Shown here: positions 26,855 to 35,399 of the stretch, in pieces
Layout: every line of letters begins with the position of its first letter
How positions within the stretch are numbered: position 1 is the stretch's first letter
Assembly (NCBI GenBank): GCA_014381785.1
Contig: JACNKZ010000051.1
Location: 1 to 64,000, forward strand
Source: Kiritimatiellota bacterium
GTDB lineage: Bacteria > Verrucomicrobiota > Kiritimatiellia > Kiritimatiellales > Tichowtungiaceae
Direction: 5' to 3'
DNA: 64,000 nt
The notes under the pieces: model-generated
Databases searched by the model: none
The model's input: the letters and a program-made list of their open reading frames with translations, nothing else
Told to the model about the DNA's origin: nothing
Made by a program: the position numbers and the translations under genes

Positions 26855-28459
26855 TCACCCGCGGTAGCGGTTGGTGATGGGCATGCGGCGGTCACGGCCG
26901 AAGGATTTCGGCGTGATCTTGATGCCGGGCGGGCCTTGGCGGCGTTTGTACTCACTCAGATCGACCAGCCGGACCGCCTGATGCACGGCGGCTTCGTCGA
27001 AGCCGGCGGCCAGCATGGCGTCGATGCCCATATCTTTTTCCACATAGGCTTCCAGAATGGGGTCGAGCACCTCGTAAGGCGGCAGGCTGTCGGTGTCCTG
27101 CTGGTTGGGCCGCAACTCGGCCGACGGAGGGCGCTCAATGGTGGACGGCGGAATAACCACGCTCTGTTCGTTGCGCCAGCGGCAGAGGTCGAACACGAGC
27201 GTTTTGGGGACGTCTTTGATGACGGCAAGACCGCCGGCCATATCGCCGTAGAGCGTGCAGTAGCCGGTGGCGTATTCGCTCTTGTTTCCGGTCGAGAGCA
27301 CCAGCCAGCCGTTTTTGTTGGATAGAGCCATGATGAGTGTGCCTCGGATCCGGGCCTGTAAATTCTCTTCCATCAAGCCGGTTTGATCGTTTGGGTTGGC
27401 TTGCCCGCCGCAGCCTTGGCAAAGGCGGGAAAGTTCGTCGGTGAATTTTCCAAAGATTGGAAAAATCGGGATGGTGTGGAATTCCACGCCGAGATTGGCG
27501 GCGATTTCTTCGGCGTCGGAGAGGGTTTCGTCCGATGAATATTGCGACGGCATGGTGACGGCGGCGACGCGGTCGGCTCCGAGCGCGTCGACGGCGATCG
27601 CCAGCACCAGCGCCGAGTCGATGCCCCCGCTGACGGCAACTACGGTTTTTTTGAAACCGTTTTTGTCGACGTAGTCGCGCAATCCGGTCTTCAGCGCTTC
27701 GTAGACCTCTTCGAGTGGTTCCAATGCTTGGAAAATTCCCGTGCCGGCGGTTAGTGTGCCCTCCTGAAACAGCGGAGCGCACGCGGCGAGCGTGCCGTCG
27801 ACTTCAAACGCGGCGCTTCCGCCGTCGAAGACGAGCTCGTCCTGTCCGCCGACCTGATTGCAGAAGAGCAGGGGGGCGCTCATCGCGCGGGCGGCGGCGG
27901 AGAAGACGGCTTCGCGTTCGAGCCGTTTGCCGCGGTGATAGGGCGAGGCGGAGAGGTTGACGACCAGATCGGGTTGCTTCGCCGCCAGCGCTTTGCAGGC
28001 TTCGCCGTCGGCGAGCCAGGAGTCTTCGCAGATGTGGATGCCGACCTTTGTGCCGAAGGCATCGAAAGTGAAGGGTTCGTTCCCGGCATCAAACACGCGT
28101 TTTTCGTCGAAGACGCCATAGTTGGGCAGTAGCATTTTGCGGTAGATGCCGATGATTTTTCCGCCGTGGAAAACTGCGGCGGCGTTAAAGCGGTCGACCG
28201 GTGCGCCGACGATGCAGAAGGCATCGGCGGGCAGCTCGTTGGCCAGACGGTCGAGTTGCTTGGCGCAGTCCTTAATGAAGTGCGGGCGCAGAATCAGATC
28301 TTCCGGCGGATAGCCGCACAGCGAGAGTTCGGGGAAGACAATTAGTTGCGCGCCGTCTGCGGCGGCGGATTTTGCGTAGTCGATCATCCGGTCAGCATTC
28401 TGCTCCAGCGCCCCGACGGTCGGGTTAAACTGAATCAGCGCTGTTTGCAGAGCGTGCAT
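26855..28459 (-). CDS. nadE: glutamine-dependent NAD+ synthetase
   Basis: Amidates deamido-NAD using glutamine. An N-terminal nitrilase-type glutaminase (Glu in FPELSLCGYPPEDL, Lys in YRKMLLPNYGVF, Cys in GIHICEDSW) precedes the synthetase with P-loop VAVSGGIDSALVLAIA. Total 534 residues, normal for the family. Two dyad copies are read in frame: FQALEP (27719-27735) in the interdomain linker and FPIFGK (27446-27464). Next to the latter lies an in-frame hairpin repeat (27400-27429) read as RLCQGCGGQAN, in the variable loop before the conserved ENLQARIRG. The start overlaps the guaB stop by one base. Confidence 0.95.
   Translation of the reverse strand: MHALQTALIQFNPTVGALEQNADRMIDYAKSAAADGAQLIVFPELSLCGYPPEDLILRPHFIKDCAKQLDRLANELPADAFCIVGAPVDRFNAAAVFHGGKIIGIYRKMLLPNYGVFDEKRVFDAGNEPFTFDAFGTKVGIHICEDSWLADGEACKALAAKQPDLVVNLSASPYHRGKRLEREAVFSAAARAMSAPLLFCNQVGGQDELVFDGGSAAFEVDGTLAACAPLFQEGTLTAGTGIFQALEPLEEVYEALKTGLRDYVDKNGFKKTVVAVSGGIDSALVLAIAVDALGADRVAAVTMPSQYSSDETLSDAEEIAANLGVEFHTIPIFPIFGKFTDELSRLCQGCGGQANPNDQTGLMEENLQARIRGTLIMALSNKNGWLVLSTGNKSEYATGYCTLYGDMAGGLAVIKDVPKTLVFDLCRWRNEQSVVIPPSTIERPPSAELRPNQQDTDSLPPYEVLDPILEAYVEKDMGIDAMLAAGFDEAAVHQAVRLVDLSEYKRRQGPPGIKITPKSFGRDRRMPITNRYRG
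27400..27429 (-). repeat. hairpin repeat (TCCTCC family relative) inside nadE
   Basis: CTTG-CCCGCC-GCAGCCTTGGCAAA-GGCGGG has the architecture of 35361-35393 with complementary changes in the arms. It is read on the minus strand as part of RLCQGCGGQAN. Confidence 0.7.
27446..27464. repeat. dispersed dyad copy in nadE, centre AGA
   Basis: Perfect TTTTCCAA/TTGGAAAA arms; read FPIFGK. Confidence 0.92.
27719..27735. repeat. dispersed dyad copy in nadE, centre TGC
   Basis: TTCCAA-TGC-TTGGAAAA; read FQALEP. Confidence 0.88.
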
Positions 28460-29949
28460 TACCGCCGGTAATTGGGTGCTTCTTTGGTGATGCGGATGTC
28501 GTGCGCATGCGCTTCGGTGGCCCCAGCGGCGGAAACGCGGACAAATTGTCCGGTTGCCTGCAGGTCGGGAATGGTGCGGTTGCCGCAGTAGCCGAGGCTG
28601 GCCTGCAGCCCGCCCGTGTACTGTTTGAGCACTTTGCTGACCGCGCCGGCGTACGGAACGACGCCTTCGATGCCTTGGGGTACGAGATCGTCGTCTTTGC
28701 TGTCCTTGAGGCCGTAGCGCTGACGGGATCCTTCGCGCGATTTCATGGCATCGAGACTGCCCATGCCGCGGTAGACAACAAACTGGCGGCCTTCATAGAG
28801 AATTTTTTCGCCGGGACTTTCATCGGTTCCGGCCAGTACGGAGCCCATCATCACGCTGGAGGCGCCGGCAACCATTGCTTTGGCCACATCACCGGAGTGG
28901 CGGATGCCGCCGTCGGCAATGATGGGGATGGAGCCCTTGAGCGCGTGGGCGCAGCTGTAGATGGCGCTGATCTGCGGGATGCCGACGCCGGCCACCACGC
29001 GGGTGGTGCAGATAGAGCCGGGGCCGATGCCGACTTTGACGGCGTCTGCACCCGCTTTTTGCAGTTCGAGCGCCGCTTCACCGGTGGCGATGTTTCCAGC
29101 GATCACATCGATTTCCGGGAAATTCTTTTTGACCCAGGCGGTCATTTCGATGACGCCTTTGCTATGGCCGTGGGCTGTGTCGACCGTGAGTACATCCACA
29201 TCCGCATCTGCGAGGGCTTCGGCGCGGGCGTAGTCGCCAGGGCCGACGCCGGCGCCAACGCGCAGGCGGTAGTATTCATCCCGGTTATAGAGCGGGCGGG
29301 TGTTTTCGATTAGGTCGGCTACATCGGTGTAGCTGTAAAGCCCGATGAGCTTGTCGCCTTCCACCAGCGGCAGTTTGCCGATCTTGTTTTCGCGCATGAT
29401 CTTGTACGCTGTTTCCAGATCGGTGTCTTTCGGGGCGGTGATGACATCGGTGGTCATGATGTCACCGGCGCGCATTTCGAGGCTGGGGGCGAATTTAATA
29501 TCCTTGGTGGTCAGAATTCCGGCCAGCAGGCCCTGATCGTTGAGAATCGGGAAACCGCTGAAGCTGTAGCCTTTTTCAGCGCGTAACATCTGGATCTGCT
29601 CCAGGGTCTGACCCTCATTAAAGGTGATCGGGCTGGTGATGAGTCCGTTGAGGAAGTGCTTCACTCTAGAAACGGCACCGGCCTGTTCTTCCGGTTCGAG
29701 GTTCTTATGAATAATCCCGATTCCGCCGTGCAGGGCCATGGCAATCGCCATGTTGGCTTCCGTCACTGTATCCATCGCCGCGCTGATAAACGGGATGTTG
29801 ATTTTGATGTTGGAGGTCAGATTGGTCTGAATATTGGCGTCACCCGGAAGGAAATCCGCGTACTGGGTAATCAGGGAAACGTCGTCAAAGGTGAGCCCTT
29901 CATAAGGGAAGGTGCTCATAAACTTATCGAGGTACTTATTTTGGCTCAT
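28459..29949 (-). CDS. guaB: inosine-5'-monophosphate dehydrogenase
   Basis: Converts IMP to XMP, the committed step of guanine nucleotide synthesis. The 496-residue protein from ATG 29949 (MSQNKYL, behind AAAGGAAAC) has the TIM barrel interrupted by two CBS domains (about residues 100-220: [30 protein letters not shown]). The catalytic loop is [17 protein letters not shown] and the active-site flap follows GMGSLDAM. A longer start at 29976 has no support. Forms a two-gene operon with nadE. Confidence 0.96.
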   Translation of the reverse strand: MSQNKYLDKFMSTFPYEGLTFDDVSLITQYADFLPGDANIQTNLTSNIKINIPFISAAMDTVTEANMAIAMALHGGIGIIHKNLEPEEQAGAVSRVKHFLNGLITSPITFNEGQTLEQIQMLRAEKGYSFSGFPILNDQGLLAGILTTKDIKFAPSLEMRAGDIMTTDVITAPKDTDLETAYKIMRENKIGKLPLVEGDKLIGLYSYTDVADLIENTRPLYNRDEYYRLRVGAGVGPGDYARAEALADADVDVLTVDTAHGHSKGVIEMTAWVKKNFPEIDVIAGNIATGEAALELQKAGADAVKVGIGPGSICTTRVVAGVGIPQISAIYSCAHALKGSIPIIADGGIRHSGDVAKAMVAGASSVMMGSVLAGTDESPGEKILYEGRQFVVYRGMGSLDAMKSREGSRQRYGLKDSKDDDLVPQGIEGVVPYAGAVSKVLKQYTGGLQASLGYCGNRTIPDLQATGQFVRVSAAGATEAHAHDIRITKEAPNYRR

Positions 29950-30144
29950 GGAATGTTTCCTTTTGCCGACACACATTGGAGCTTACAACGAAGCGAGTCA
30001 ATATGGAAAAATGGAAGAGTGGAAGGATGGAGTGCGGGAGAGCTGGAACAACAGGCCGGTTTCTGATATTCTCTTTACTCCAATTAACCCAACAATCCCC
30101 ATGATTCTGTAAAAAAACAGCCCTGTTCGTTTCCGGTCCAGCTT

Positions 30145-31065
30145 ATGAAATCAACCAGCAGATCAATCAGCCCATCAACGGTGAGTCTTCCCGAGGGAGA
30201 TGATTTTACAACGGTATATGAGTTCATGGTGTTTCGCTTTCCCCGCATTGCAGAACCGGTTTGGCGTGAGCGGATTGAGCTTGGCAAGGTTCATTTCGAC
30301 GATGGAGAGCCGGTCGGCTTCGATACCCCGTATCAGGCACACCGCCGTATTTGCTATTACCGCGAAGTTCCCCACGAAACGAAGATTCCCTTTGAGGAAG
30401 AGATACTCTTTGAGAATGAGGATTTTGTGGTGGTCGATAAACCCCACTTTTTGCCGGTTCACCCCGCCGGGAAATATGTAAACGAGACGCTGGTGACGCG
30501 ATTGCGCATGAAGACAGGATGTGAGGAGTTGAGCAGCGCGCACCGGATCGACCGCTCGACGGCTGGTTTGGTGCTGTGTGTCAAAACCCGCGCGAAGCGC
30601 GGGTTGTATCAGCAGCTGTTTATGGACGGCGCGGTTAAAAAGATGTATCTCGCGGCGGGAAAGCTTCCGGAGCAGACCGATCTGACGCATTGGCACGTTC
30701 AGGTGCGCATGGAACCTCGCGATGACTTTTTCCGTATGCAGATTGTCCCGGAAGGGCCGGTCAACTCAGAGAGCATCATCGATCTTATCGAATGCCGTGA
30801 CGAGATGGGATTGTTTCGCCTTCAGCCGGTCACAGGGAAAAAGCATCAACTGCGTGTGCATCTGTGTTCCATTGGCTCAGGCATCCTCAACGACCCGTTG
30901 TATCCGGACTATTTAGAGGAGGCGTCTCCGGATGAAACTGATCGACCGATGCAACTGCTCGCTCAATCCCTTGCATTCGTCGATCCGGTCACAGGCGAAC
31001 CAATGGAATTCAAAAGCAAACGCTCACTCCAGAGTTTTGTAGCCGACACGCCGGGGAGTTGGTAG
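30145..31065 (+). CDS. RluA-family pseudouridine synthase
   Basis: Isomerises uridines in rRNA or tRNA. The signature HRIDRSTAGLVLC contains the catalytic aspartate; VVDKPHFLPVHPAG and GKKHQLRVHL are also typical. An N-terminal region (ELGKVHFDDGEPV) looks like a reduced S4-type RNA-binding domain. The target site cannot be assigned. No Shine-Dalgarno is obvious at 30145, so the start is tentative. lplA follows 10 bases later. Confidence 0.88.
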   Translation: MKSTSRSISPSTVSLPEGDDFTTVYEFMVFRFPRIAEPVWRERIELGKVHFDDGEPVGFDTPYQAHRRICYYREVPHETKIPFEEEILFENEDFVVVDKPHFLPVHPAGKYVNETLVTRLRMKTGCEELSSAHRIDRSTAGLVLCVKTRAKRGLYQQLFMDGAVKKMYLAAGKLPEQTDLTHWHVQVRMEPRDDFFRMQIVPEGPVNSESIIDLIECRDEMGLFRLQPVTGKKHQLRVHLCSIGSGILNDPLYPDYLEEASPDETDRPMQLLAQSLAFVDPVTGEPMEFKSKRSLQSFVADTPGSW

Positions 31066-31075
31066 TTTCCCCCCC

Positions 31076-31909
31076 ATGTTAATTGTTCGATCCAAAAGCA
31101 CGGATGTGTACCGCAATCTGGCGGTGGAAGAGTGGTTGCTTGATCATGCGCCGTCGATGCCGGTTCTATTCCTCTACGTCAACGACCCGTGCGTGGTGAT
31201 CGGCAAAAACCAAAACCCGTGGCGCGAATGCAAACTCACTCTGATGGACGAGGAGGGCGTTCCGCTGGCGCGGCGCATTTCCGGTGGCGGCGCGGTCTAT
31301 CACGACCCCGGCAATCTCAACGTCAGCGTGATGGTTCCGCGCACGGAGTACGTGGAACAAAAACAGTACGACCTGATTTTGCAGGCCCTCGAAGCGCGTG
31401 GCATTCGCGGCTCCAAAATGGGCCCCAATTCATTGGCCGTCGAAGACCGGAAATTTTCAGGGCAGGCGTTTTGTCATCGTCGTGAGCGCACGCTGCACCA
31501 CGGCACGATTCTGGTGAGCACCGACCTCGCGCGGCTCGGTCGCTACCTCGGCCCGGAGCTTGACGGCATCGAAACCAAAGCCGTGGCTTCGGTTCCCGCC
31601 AACGTGGTCAACCTTTCGCAGTTCGCCCCCGAGCTGACGGTTGAGCGTTTATCTGAAGTACTTATTGAACAGTTCAACGAACTGTATGGGAGTGATGGCG
31701 TGGTGGAGTGTTGGGCGGATGAGGATATTCATAAAAACTGCACTGCAACGCAGTTTCTTCCAATCATTGGAAAAATTTCTTCCAAGGATTGGAAACTCGG
31801 GCATACTCCAAAATTTACGTTTCAGGATCTGGAGGTCGAAAGAGGCCGGGTCGTGAATATAGAGGGGTCGCCCTCATTTGATGATTTTTTGAGAACAAGG
31901 AGCCTTTAA
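31076..31909 (+). CDS. lplA: lipoate-protein ligase A family
   Basis: Attaches lipoate to E2 subunits or the glycine cleavage H protein. The 277 residues include the substrate loop VPLARRISGGGAVYHDPGNLN, the KFSGQAF motif and a C-terminal accessory domain. Two dyads in tandem (31758-31772 and 31780-31794) encode LPIIGKISSKDWK in the C-terminal part. A C7 tract lies directly before the ATG in place of a ribosome-binding site. The stop overlaps the next start by one base. Confidence 0.9.
   Translation: MLIVRSKSTDVYRNLAVEEWLLDHAPSMPVLFLYVNDPCVVIGKNQNPWRECKLTLMDEEGVPLARRISGGGAVYHDPGNLNVSVMVPRTEYVEQKQYDLILQALEARGIRGSKMGPNSLAVEDRKFSGQAFCHRRERTLHHGTILVSTDLARLGRYLGPELDGIETKAVASVPANVVNLSQFAPELTVERLSEVLIEQFNELYGSDGVVECWADEDIHKNCTATQFLPIIGKISSKDWKLGHTPKFTFQDLEVERGRVVNIEGSPSFDDFLRTRSL
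31758..31772. repeat. dispersed dyad copy in lplA, centre TCA
   Basis: First of two adjacent copies; read LPIIGK. Confidence 0.9.
31780..31794. repeat. dispersed dyad copy in lplA, centre GGA
   Basis: Second copy seven bases on, in a different reading phase (SKDWK). Confidence 0.9.
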
Positions 31910-32430
31910 TGGACACGATGACTGCAATAATGACCCGCCGGAGCATTCGGGCGTTTAAAGACGCTCCGGTGACGGATGAACAGATGAAGACGCTGCTTGA
32001 AGCGGCAATGAACGCGCCGAGTGCGGGTGACGGCCGTCCGTGGCACTTTGTGGTGACCACCGACCGGGCGCAGCTCGACGCGCTGGCTGATGAGGTGGAT
32101 GAGGGCAACGCGATGTTTAAGCAGGCGCAGGCCGCCGTGCTGATCTGTCTCGACGAGTCGCTCGAAGGCTTTAAGGGGTTTGGCCCGCAGGACTGCTCCT
32201 GTGCCGCTCAGAACCTGCAGCTGGCCGCGCATGACATGGGTCTTGGCACGGTCTGGATCGCCATCATCAATGTGCCGCCGCGTGTGGCTGGCTGCCGCAA
32301 GGTGTTCGGCGTGCCGGAAGAGATGACACCATTTGCTTTGTTCCCGATCGGTGTGCCGGGCGAAGAGCTCAAGGCGGAAGTTCGCTACGACGAGTCACGC
32401 ATTCATAACGGTCGGTGGGTTAAACGATGA
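31909..32430 (+). CDS. nitroreductase-family flavoprotein
   Basis: An FMN-dependent oxidoreductase of 173 residues: MTRRSIRAFKDAPV with the FMN-phosphate arginines, NAPSAGDGRPWHFVVTTD, and the C-terminal LAAHDMGLGTVWIAI. Acts on nitro compounds or quinone-like substrates; the physiological substrate is unknown. Sits in a tight rluA-like/lplA/nitroreductase/CpXC operon, overlapping both lplA and the CpXC gene. Confidence 0.9.
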   Translation: MDTMTAIMTRRSIRAFKDAPVTDEQMKTLLEAAMNAPSAGDGRPWHFVVTTDRAQLDALADEVDEGNAMFKQAQAAVLICLDESLEGFKGFGPQDCSCAAQNLQLAAHDMGLGTVWIAIINVPPRVAGCRKVFGVPEEMTPFALFPIGVPGEELKAEVRYDESRIHNGRWVKR

Positions 32431-33131
32431 GTGCACAAAAAACCTATTCGATCCGCTGTCCGCAGTGCAATCACACACAGAATGCGGAGCTGTACGAGTC
32501 CATTAATGTGGCGCAGCAGCCGGAGCTGAAGAAAGCCCTGTTCGAGAACCGACTCAACCGGGTGGTATGCGAAGCCTGCAAAGCCAGCTTCCGTCTCGAC
32601 AAACCGCTGCTCTATCACGACCCCGACCGCAATATTCTGATCCACTGGATGCCGGACAACGCGGTGTCGCGTGACGAAATTCTCGATGAGTTCGACAAAA
32701 GCATGGAGGAGCTGCGCGCCGCGCTTCCGGAAGGGATGGAGCCACCCCGTGTGCGGCTGGTTTTTGACCGTGTTGAGCTGGTTGAGCTTATTTTTATTAT
32801 TGAGGCGGGCATGGATGAGCGGGTGGTGGAATACATCAAATACACGGTTCATGCGCAGAATCCGTCGCGCCTGCCGCCGGCGAAAAAGCAGCTACTACTG
32901 AATGTGCAGGACTCCACCGCCGACGATTTGCTTTTCGCTATTCGCGATCTGGAAACCGCGGAGCTGGAGGACATTCTGCGTTATCCGCGTGAGGCGTATC
33001 GCGGTGTTCAAAAAATGTACCGCGACAATCCCTCCGAGTTCGAGGAGTTGTTTCCCGGGCCCTACATCAACGCACGCACCACACTCCTTGCAGAAGAGGT
33101 GGAGGATAGCGAAGGCGAAGATACCCAATAA
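32427..33131 (+). CDS. CpXC-domain protein
   Basis: The N terminus binds metal: SIRCPQCNHTQNAELYESINV and VVCEACKASFRLDKPLLYHDP carry the two Cys-x2-Cys pairs of the CpXC family. The remaining part of the 234 residues is acidic and helical and ends in EEVEDSEGEDTQ. Function unknown. It overlaps the nitroreductase by four bases and ends the operon at a long hairpin. Confidence 0.8.
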   Translation: MSAQKTYSIRCPQCNHTQNAELYESINVAQQPELKKALFENRLNRVVCEACKASFRLDKPLLYHDPDRNILIHWMPDNAVSRDEILDEFDKSMEELRAALPEGMEPPRVRLVFDRVELVELIFIIEAGMDERVVEYIKYTVHAQNPSRLPPAKKQLLLNVQDSTADDLLFAIRDLETAELEDILRYPREAYRGVQKMYRDNPSEFEELFPGPYINARTTLLAEEVEDSEGEDTQ

Positions 33132-33139
33132 TCACTATT

Positions 33140-33203
33140 CAACTCTCAATGTTCAGGTGACGAATACCTGTACGTTGCAAATTGAAGTTTGAGAGTTGTT
33201 TAT
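33140..33203. terminator. bidirectional terminator hairpin
   Basis: Outer arms CAACTCTCAA (33140-33149) and TTGAGAGTTG (33189-33198) enclose a second hairpin (CAGGT/ACCTG, 33154-33170). TTTATTTG follows on the plus strand. Lies between convergent genes. Confidence 0.75.
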
Positions 33204-33844
33204 TTGCCGAGCTGTTGCAGTGAAACTTCTGCGGCTCCGGCCCACCGGGAGTCGGCGTTCTGCGCCAGAAAATCTTCCAGTACAATGCGGGCTTCGTTGG
33301 TACGGCCCGCCTGTTCTAGGCAACGGGCCATCGCCAGCACGGCCGGGGATTCCAGATAATGGCCCGGGTTGTCGGCGAGGAAGGTTTTGAATTCGCTTGC
33401 CGCCTCATCAAAGCGGCCCTCCGCTTCGCTGCAGTAGGCAAGGCCGAACACCGCGATCGGAAGCTGATCGCTCTTTTTGTAATCGTCCACAAAGCGTTCA
33501 TACTGTGCACGCGCCTGAGCGGTTTCGCCCTCATTGAACAGGGTTTTGGCCAGATTGAGCAGTGCAACCGGTGCGGTCGGGGTCGATTTGTAGTTGTTCA
33601 CCACCTCTTCGAGCTGTTGCGGCGTTTGCGCGGAGAGCAGCATCTGTTCGGCCTCGGCGATTTTCGCGGCCTTGTTGGCGGCTAGGGCGTGAGAGGCCAG
33701 CACCGCCACCGTAGCGGCGACAATTCCTGCCCCGATCAACGTCCCGTAGCGCTTTAGAAAATTGAGAACCTGTTTGACCTCATGCTGTTCGAGGGCATGT
33801 TTTTTTTGCAGCTCATCATGTTTCGGCTTGGTGTCTTTGCTCAT
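33200..33844 (-). CDS. membrane-anchored TPR protein (YfgM-like)
   Basis: One N-terminal transmembrane helix (about residues 33-55, YGTLIGAGIVAATVAVLASHAL) after a charged cytoplasmic segment, then TPR-like repeats (VALLNLAKTLFNEGETAQARAQYERFVDDY; AGRTNEARIVLEDFLAQN). This is the layout of YfgM, which assists secretion-linked chaperones in E. coli; the match here is by architecture. AGGAGTG precedes the start. Followed by aroK upstream in the same direction. Confidence 0.78.
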   Translation of the reverse strand: MSKDTKPKHDELQKKHALEQHEVKQVLNFLKRYGTLIGAGIVAATVAVLASHALAANKAAKIAEAEQMLLSAQTPQQLEEVVNNYKSTPTAPVALLNLAKTLFNEGETAQARAQYERFVDDYKKSDQLPIAVFGLAYCSEAEGRFDEAASEFKTFLADNPGHYLESPAVLAMARCLEQAGRTNEARIVLEDFLAQNADSRWAGAAEVSLQQLGK

Positions 33845-33890
33845 ATCGGTTCACTCCTGATTTAAAAGCGGTTACTTTAGCGGTTCGGGG

Positions 33891-34403
33891 TCAGGTTTCA
33901 AGGTTGTACAGTCTGAGAATCGCATCGGCCCGACCGGCGGGGTCGAGGCGGTCACCATCGATTTGATGCTCAATGGCATCGTACAGCGGTTGGCGGGTTT
34001 GGAGAATCCCGCTGATCTGCTCCTTTTTATCGCCGGAGAGCAGGGGGCGGGTTGTATCGTTTCCCAAACGTTGGAAAATGGTTGCCGGCGAGGCGGTCAG
34101 GCAGACCACCAGACCGTTCTGCTGAAAGTCGGCCACGTTATCGGGATTAAGAACCACGCCGCCGCCGGTTGAAATAATCAGCCCTTCGCGCTGCGACAGT
34201 TCATGAGCCAGTGCCCGTTCCATTTCGCGGAACGCCGGTTCACCGTCGGTTGCGAAAATCTCTGAAATCGGCTTCCCGGCGCGCTCTTCGATGATGGAAT
34301 CCATATCCACCAGCTCCATGCCGGTGCGTTCGGCCAGTACACGGCCGGTCACCGTCTTGCCGGTTCCCATAAACCCGATCAAAATAATATTTCGTTTGCT
34401 CAT
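33891..34403 (-). CDS. aroK: shikimate kinase
   Basis: Phosphorylates shikimate in aromatic amino-acid synthesis. The 170 residues have the P-loop IGFMGTGKTVTGR, the shikimate-binding DMDSIIEERAGKPISEIF, and STGGGVVL. The dyad at 34060-34078 is read as FQRLGND in the lid region, before TTRPLL, whose arginine is conserved. Cytosolic; no other aro gene is adjacent. Confidence 0.94.
   Translation of the reverse strand: MSKRNIILIGFMGTGKTVTGRVLAERTGMELVDMDSIIEERAGKPISEIFATDGEPAFREMERALAHELSQREGLIISTGGGVVLNPDNVADFQQNGLVVCLTASPATIFQRLGNDTTRPLLSGDKKEQISGILQTRQPLYDAIEHQIDGDRLDPAGRADAILRLYNLET
34060..34078. repeat. dispersed dyad copy in aroK, centre ACG
   Basis: CCAA-ACG-TTGGAAAA with one change in the left arm (TTTCCCAA). 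Confidence 0.78.
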
Positions 34404-34413
34404 CTGCCTTATC

Positions 34414-34444
34414 TCAACAAAAAACGCCCCGAAACCGGGGCGTT
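34414..34444 (-). terminator. terminator of small basic protein gene
   Basis: Stem AACGCCCCG/CGGGGCGTT (34423-34444). On the minus strand it is followed by TTTTTTGTTG. Confidence 0.9.
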
Positions 34445-34473
34445 ATACACAACATCAGACCGTCTGGAACAGA

Positions 34474-34665
34474 CTAAGCACTGATTTTATTCGGACGCTG
34501 CAGTGCGGCGCGAATCTGCTGGGTGTTCATTTTCCGGATCTGTTCTGCTGTAAGACCCAGTTCCGCCAGACGTTTCTTCTGCTGCGCGACACGGTAGCGG
34601 CGGGCTCCCGGGCTTTTGATCGGGCGACGAAGCGGTTTTTTGCGCATAGCTCTGCGAATTCTCAT
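34474..34665 (-). CDS. small highly basic protein, 63 residues
   Basis: Arg/Lys-rich (MRIRRAMRKKPLRRPIKS) with a helical C-terminal half (LAELGLTAEQIRKMNTQQIR). The ATG at 34665 lies behind GGAGATAAGTC and an own terminator follows, so it is a real single-gene unit. Composition suggests RNA or ribosome binding. I do not recognise the family. Confidence 0.75.
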   Translation of the reverse strand: MRIRRAMRKKPLRRPIKSPGARRYRVAQQKKRLAELGLTAEQIRKMNTQQIRAALQRPNKISA

Positions 34666-34844
34666 GACTTATCTCCAAAAAATAGTTTTTTTAAAACGAG
34701 CGACGTAACCTACCTATGCGGATGGCCTCTGGCAACCCTTAAATCATGAAATTCGAAACTCGAAATCCAAAGGAATTCAACAGAATATGAGCTCCGAACT
34801 GAGAACTGTGAACTGAGAGCGCTGAACTCTCTGAAAGGAGCCCC

Positions 34845-35270
34845 ATGACACGTATCAAACTTGAACTTCCGGAAACCTTTCCCTTCAGCACGGAGCTCAC
34901 CGTACGCATCACCGACCTTAACTACGGCGGCCACCTCGGTAACGCCGACACCCTTGTGTTGATTCATGAGGCCCGCGTCCGCTTTCTCAAATCATACGGC
35001 TACAGCGAAATCGACATTGAAGGCTACGGCACCATCATGCTCGACGCCGTCATCCAGTTTAAAGCTCAGGCCTTCGCCAGCGACGTGCTCATAGCCGAAG
35101 TCGCCGCCGCCGACTTCTCCCGCCTTGGTTGCGATATCTATTACCGCCTCACCAACAAAGAGACCGGCGTCGTTGTCGCCGTTGCCAAAACCGGCATCTC
35201 CGTCTTCGACTACGAAAACCAGAAACGCATCTCCCCGCCCGAAGCTTTCGTTAAAAAGCTCGGAGGGTAG
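34845..35270 (+). CDS. acyl-CoA thioesterase, 4HBT hotdog fold
   Basis: A 141-residue hotdog protein with the 4-hydroxybenzoyl-CoA thioesterase type active site: VRITDLNYGGHLGNADTLVLIHEARVRFLKS, where the aspartate in ITDLNY-GGH-GN is catalytic. Likely cleaves acyl-CoA or acyl-ACP thioesters; the substrate is unknown. AAGGAG precedes the ATG, and a dyad-based terminator follows. Confidence 0.87.
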   Translation: MTRIKLELPETFPFSTELTVRITDLNYGGHLGNADTLVLIHEARVRFLKSYGYSEIDIEGYGTIMLDAVIQFKAQAFASDVLIAEVAAADFSRLGCDIYYRLTNKETGVVVAVAKTGISVFDYENQKRISPPEAFVKKLGG

Positions 35271-35310
35271 GGGGTGGAGGCTCAGCCCCCTTCCGAACCT
35301 AGGAAAAAAT

Positions 35311-35350
35311 AAGGCCGGATTTTCCAAACATTGGAAAACCCGGCCTTAGT
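35311..35350 (+). terminator. terminator built on a dispersed dyad
   Basis: AAGGCCGG (35311-35318) and CCGGCCTT (35340-35347) extend a perfect dyad TTTTCCAA-ACA-TTGGAAAA (35320-35338), giving a 17-position stem with one mismatch. Only a weak T-rich tail follows. It lies between convergent genes. Confidence 0.8.
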
Positions 35351-35360
35351 TCGTGTCTGA

Positions 35361-35393
35361 CTTGTCCTCCGAAGCGTTAGCGAAGGAGGATGC
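35361..35393 (+). repeat. 33-base hairpin repeat (TCCTCC family)
   Basis: Differs at one base from the reverse complement of 9299-9331. The TCCTCC and GGAGGA arms pair. Seven bases from the lemA stop. Confidence 0.88.
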
Positions 35394-35399
35394 AACAGA

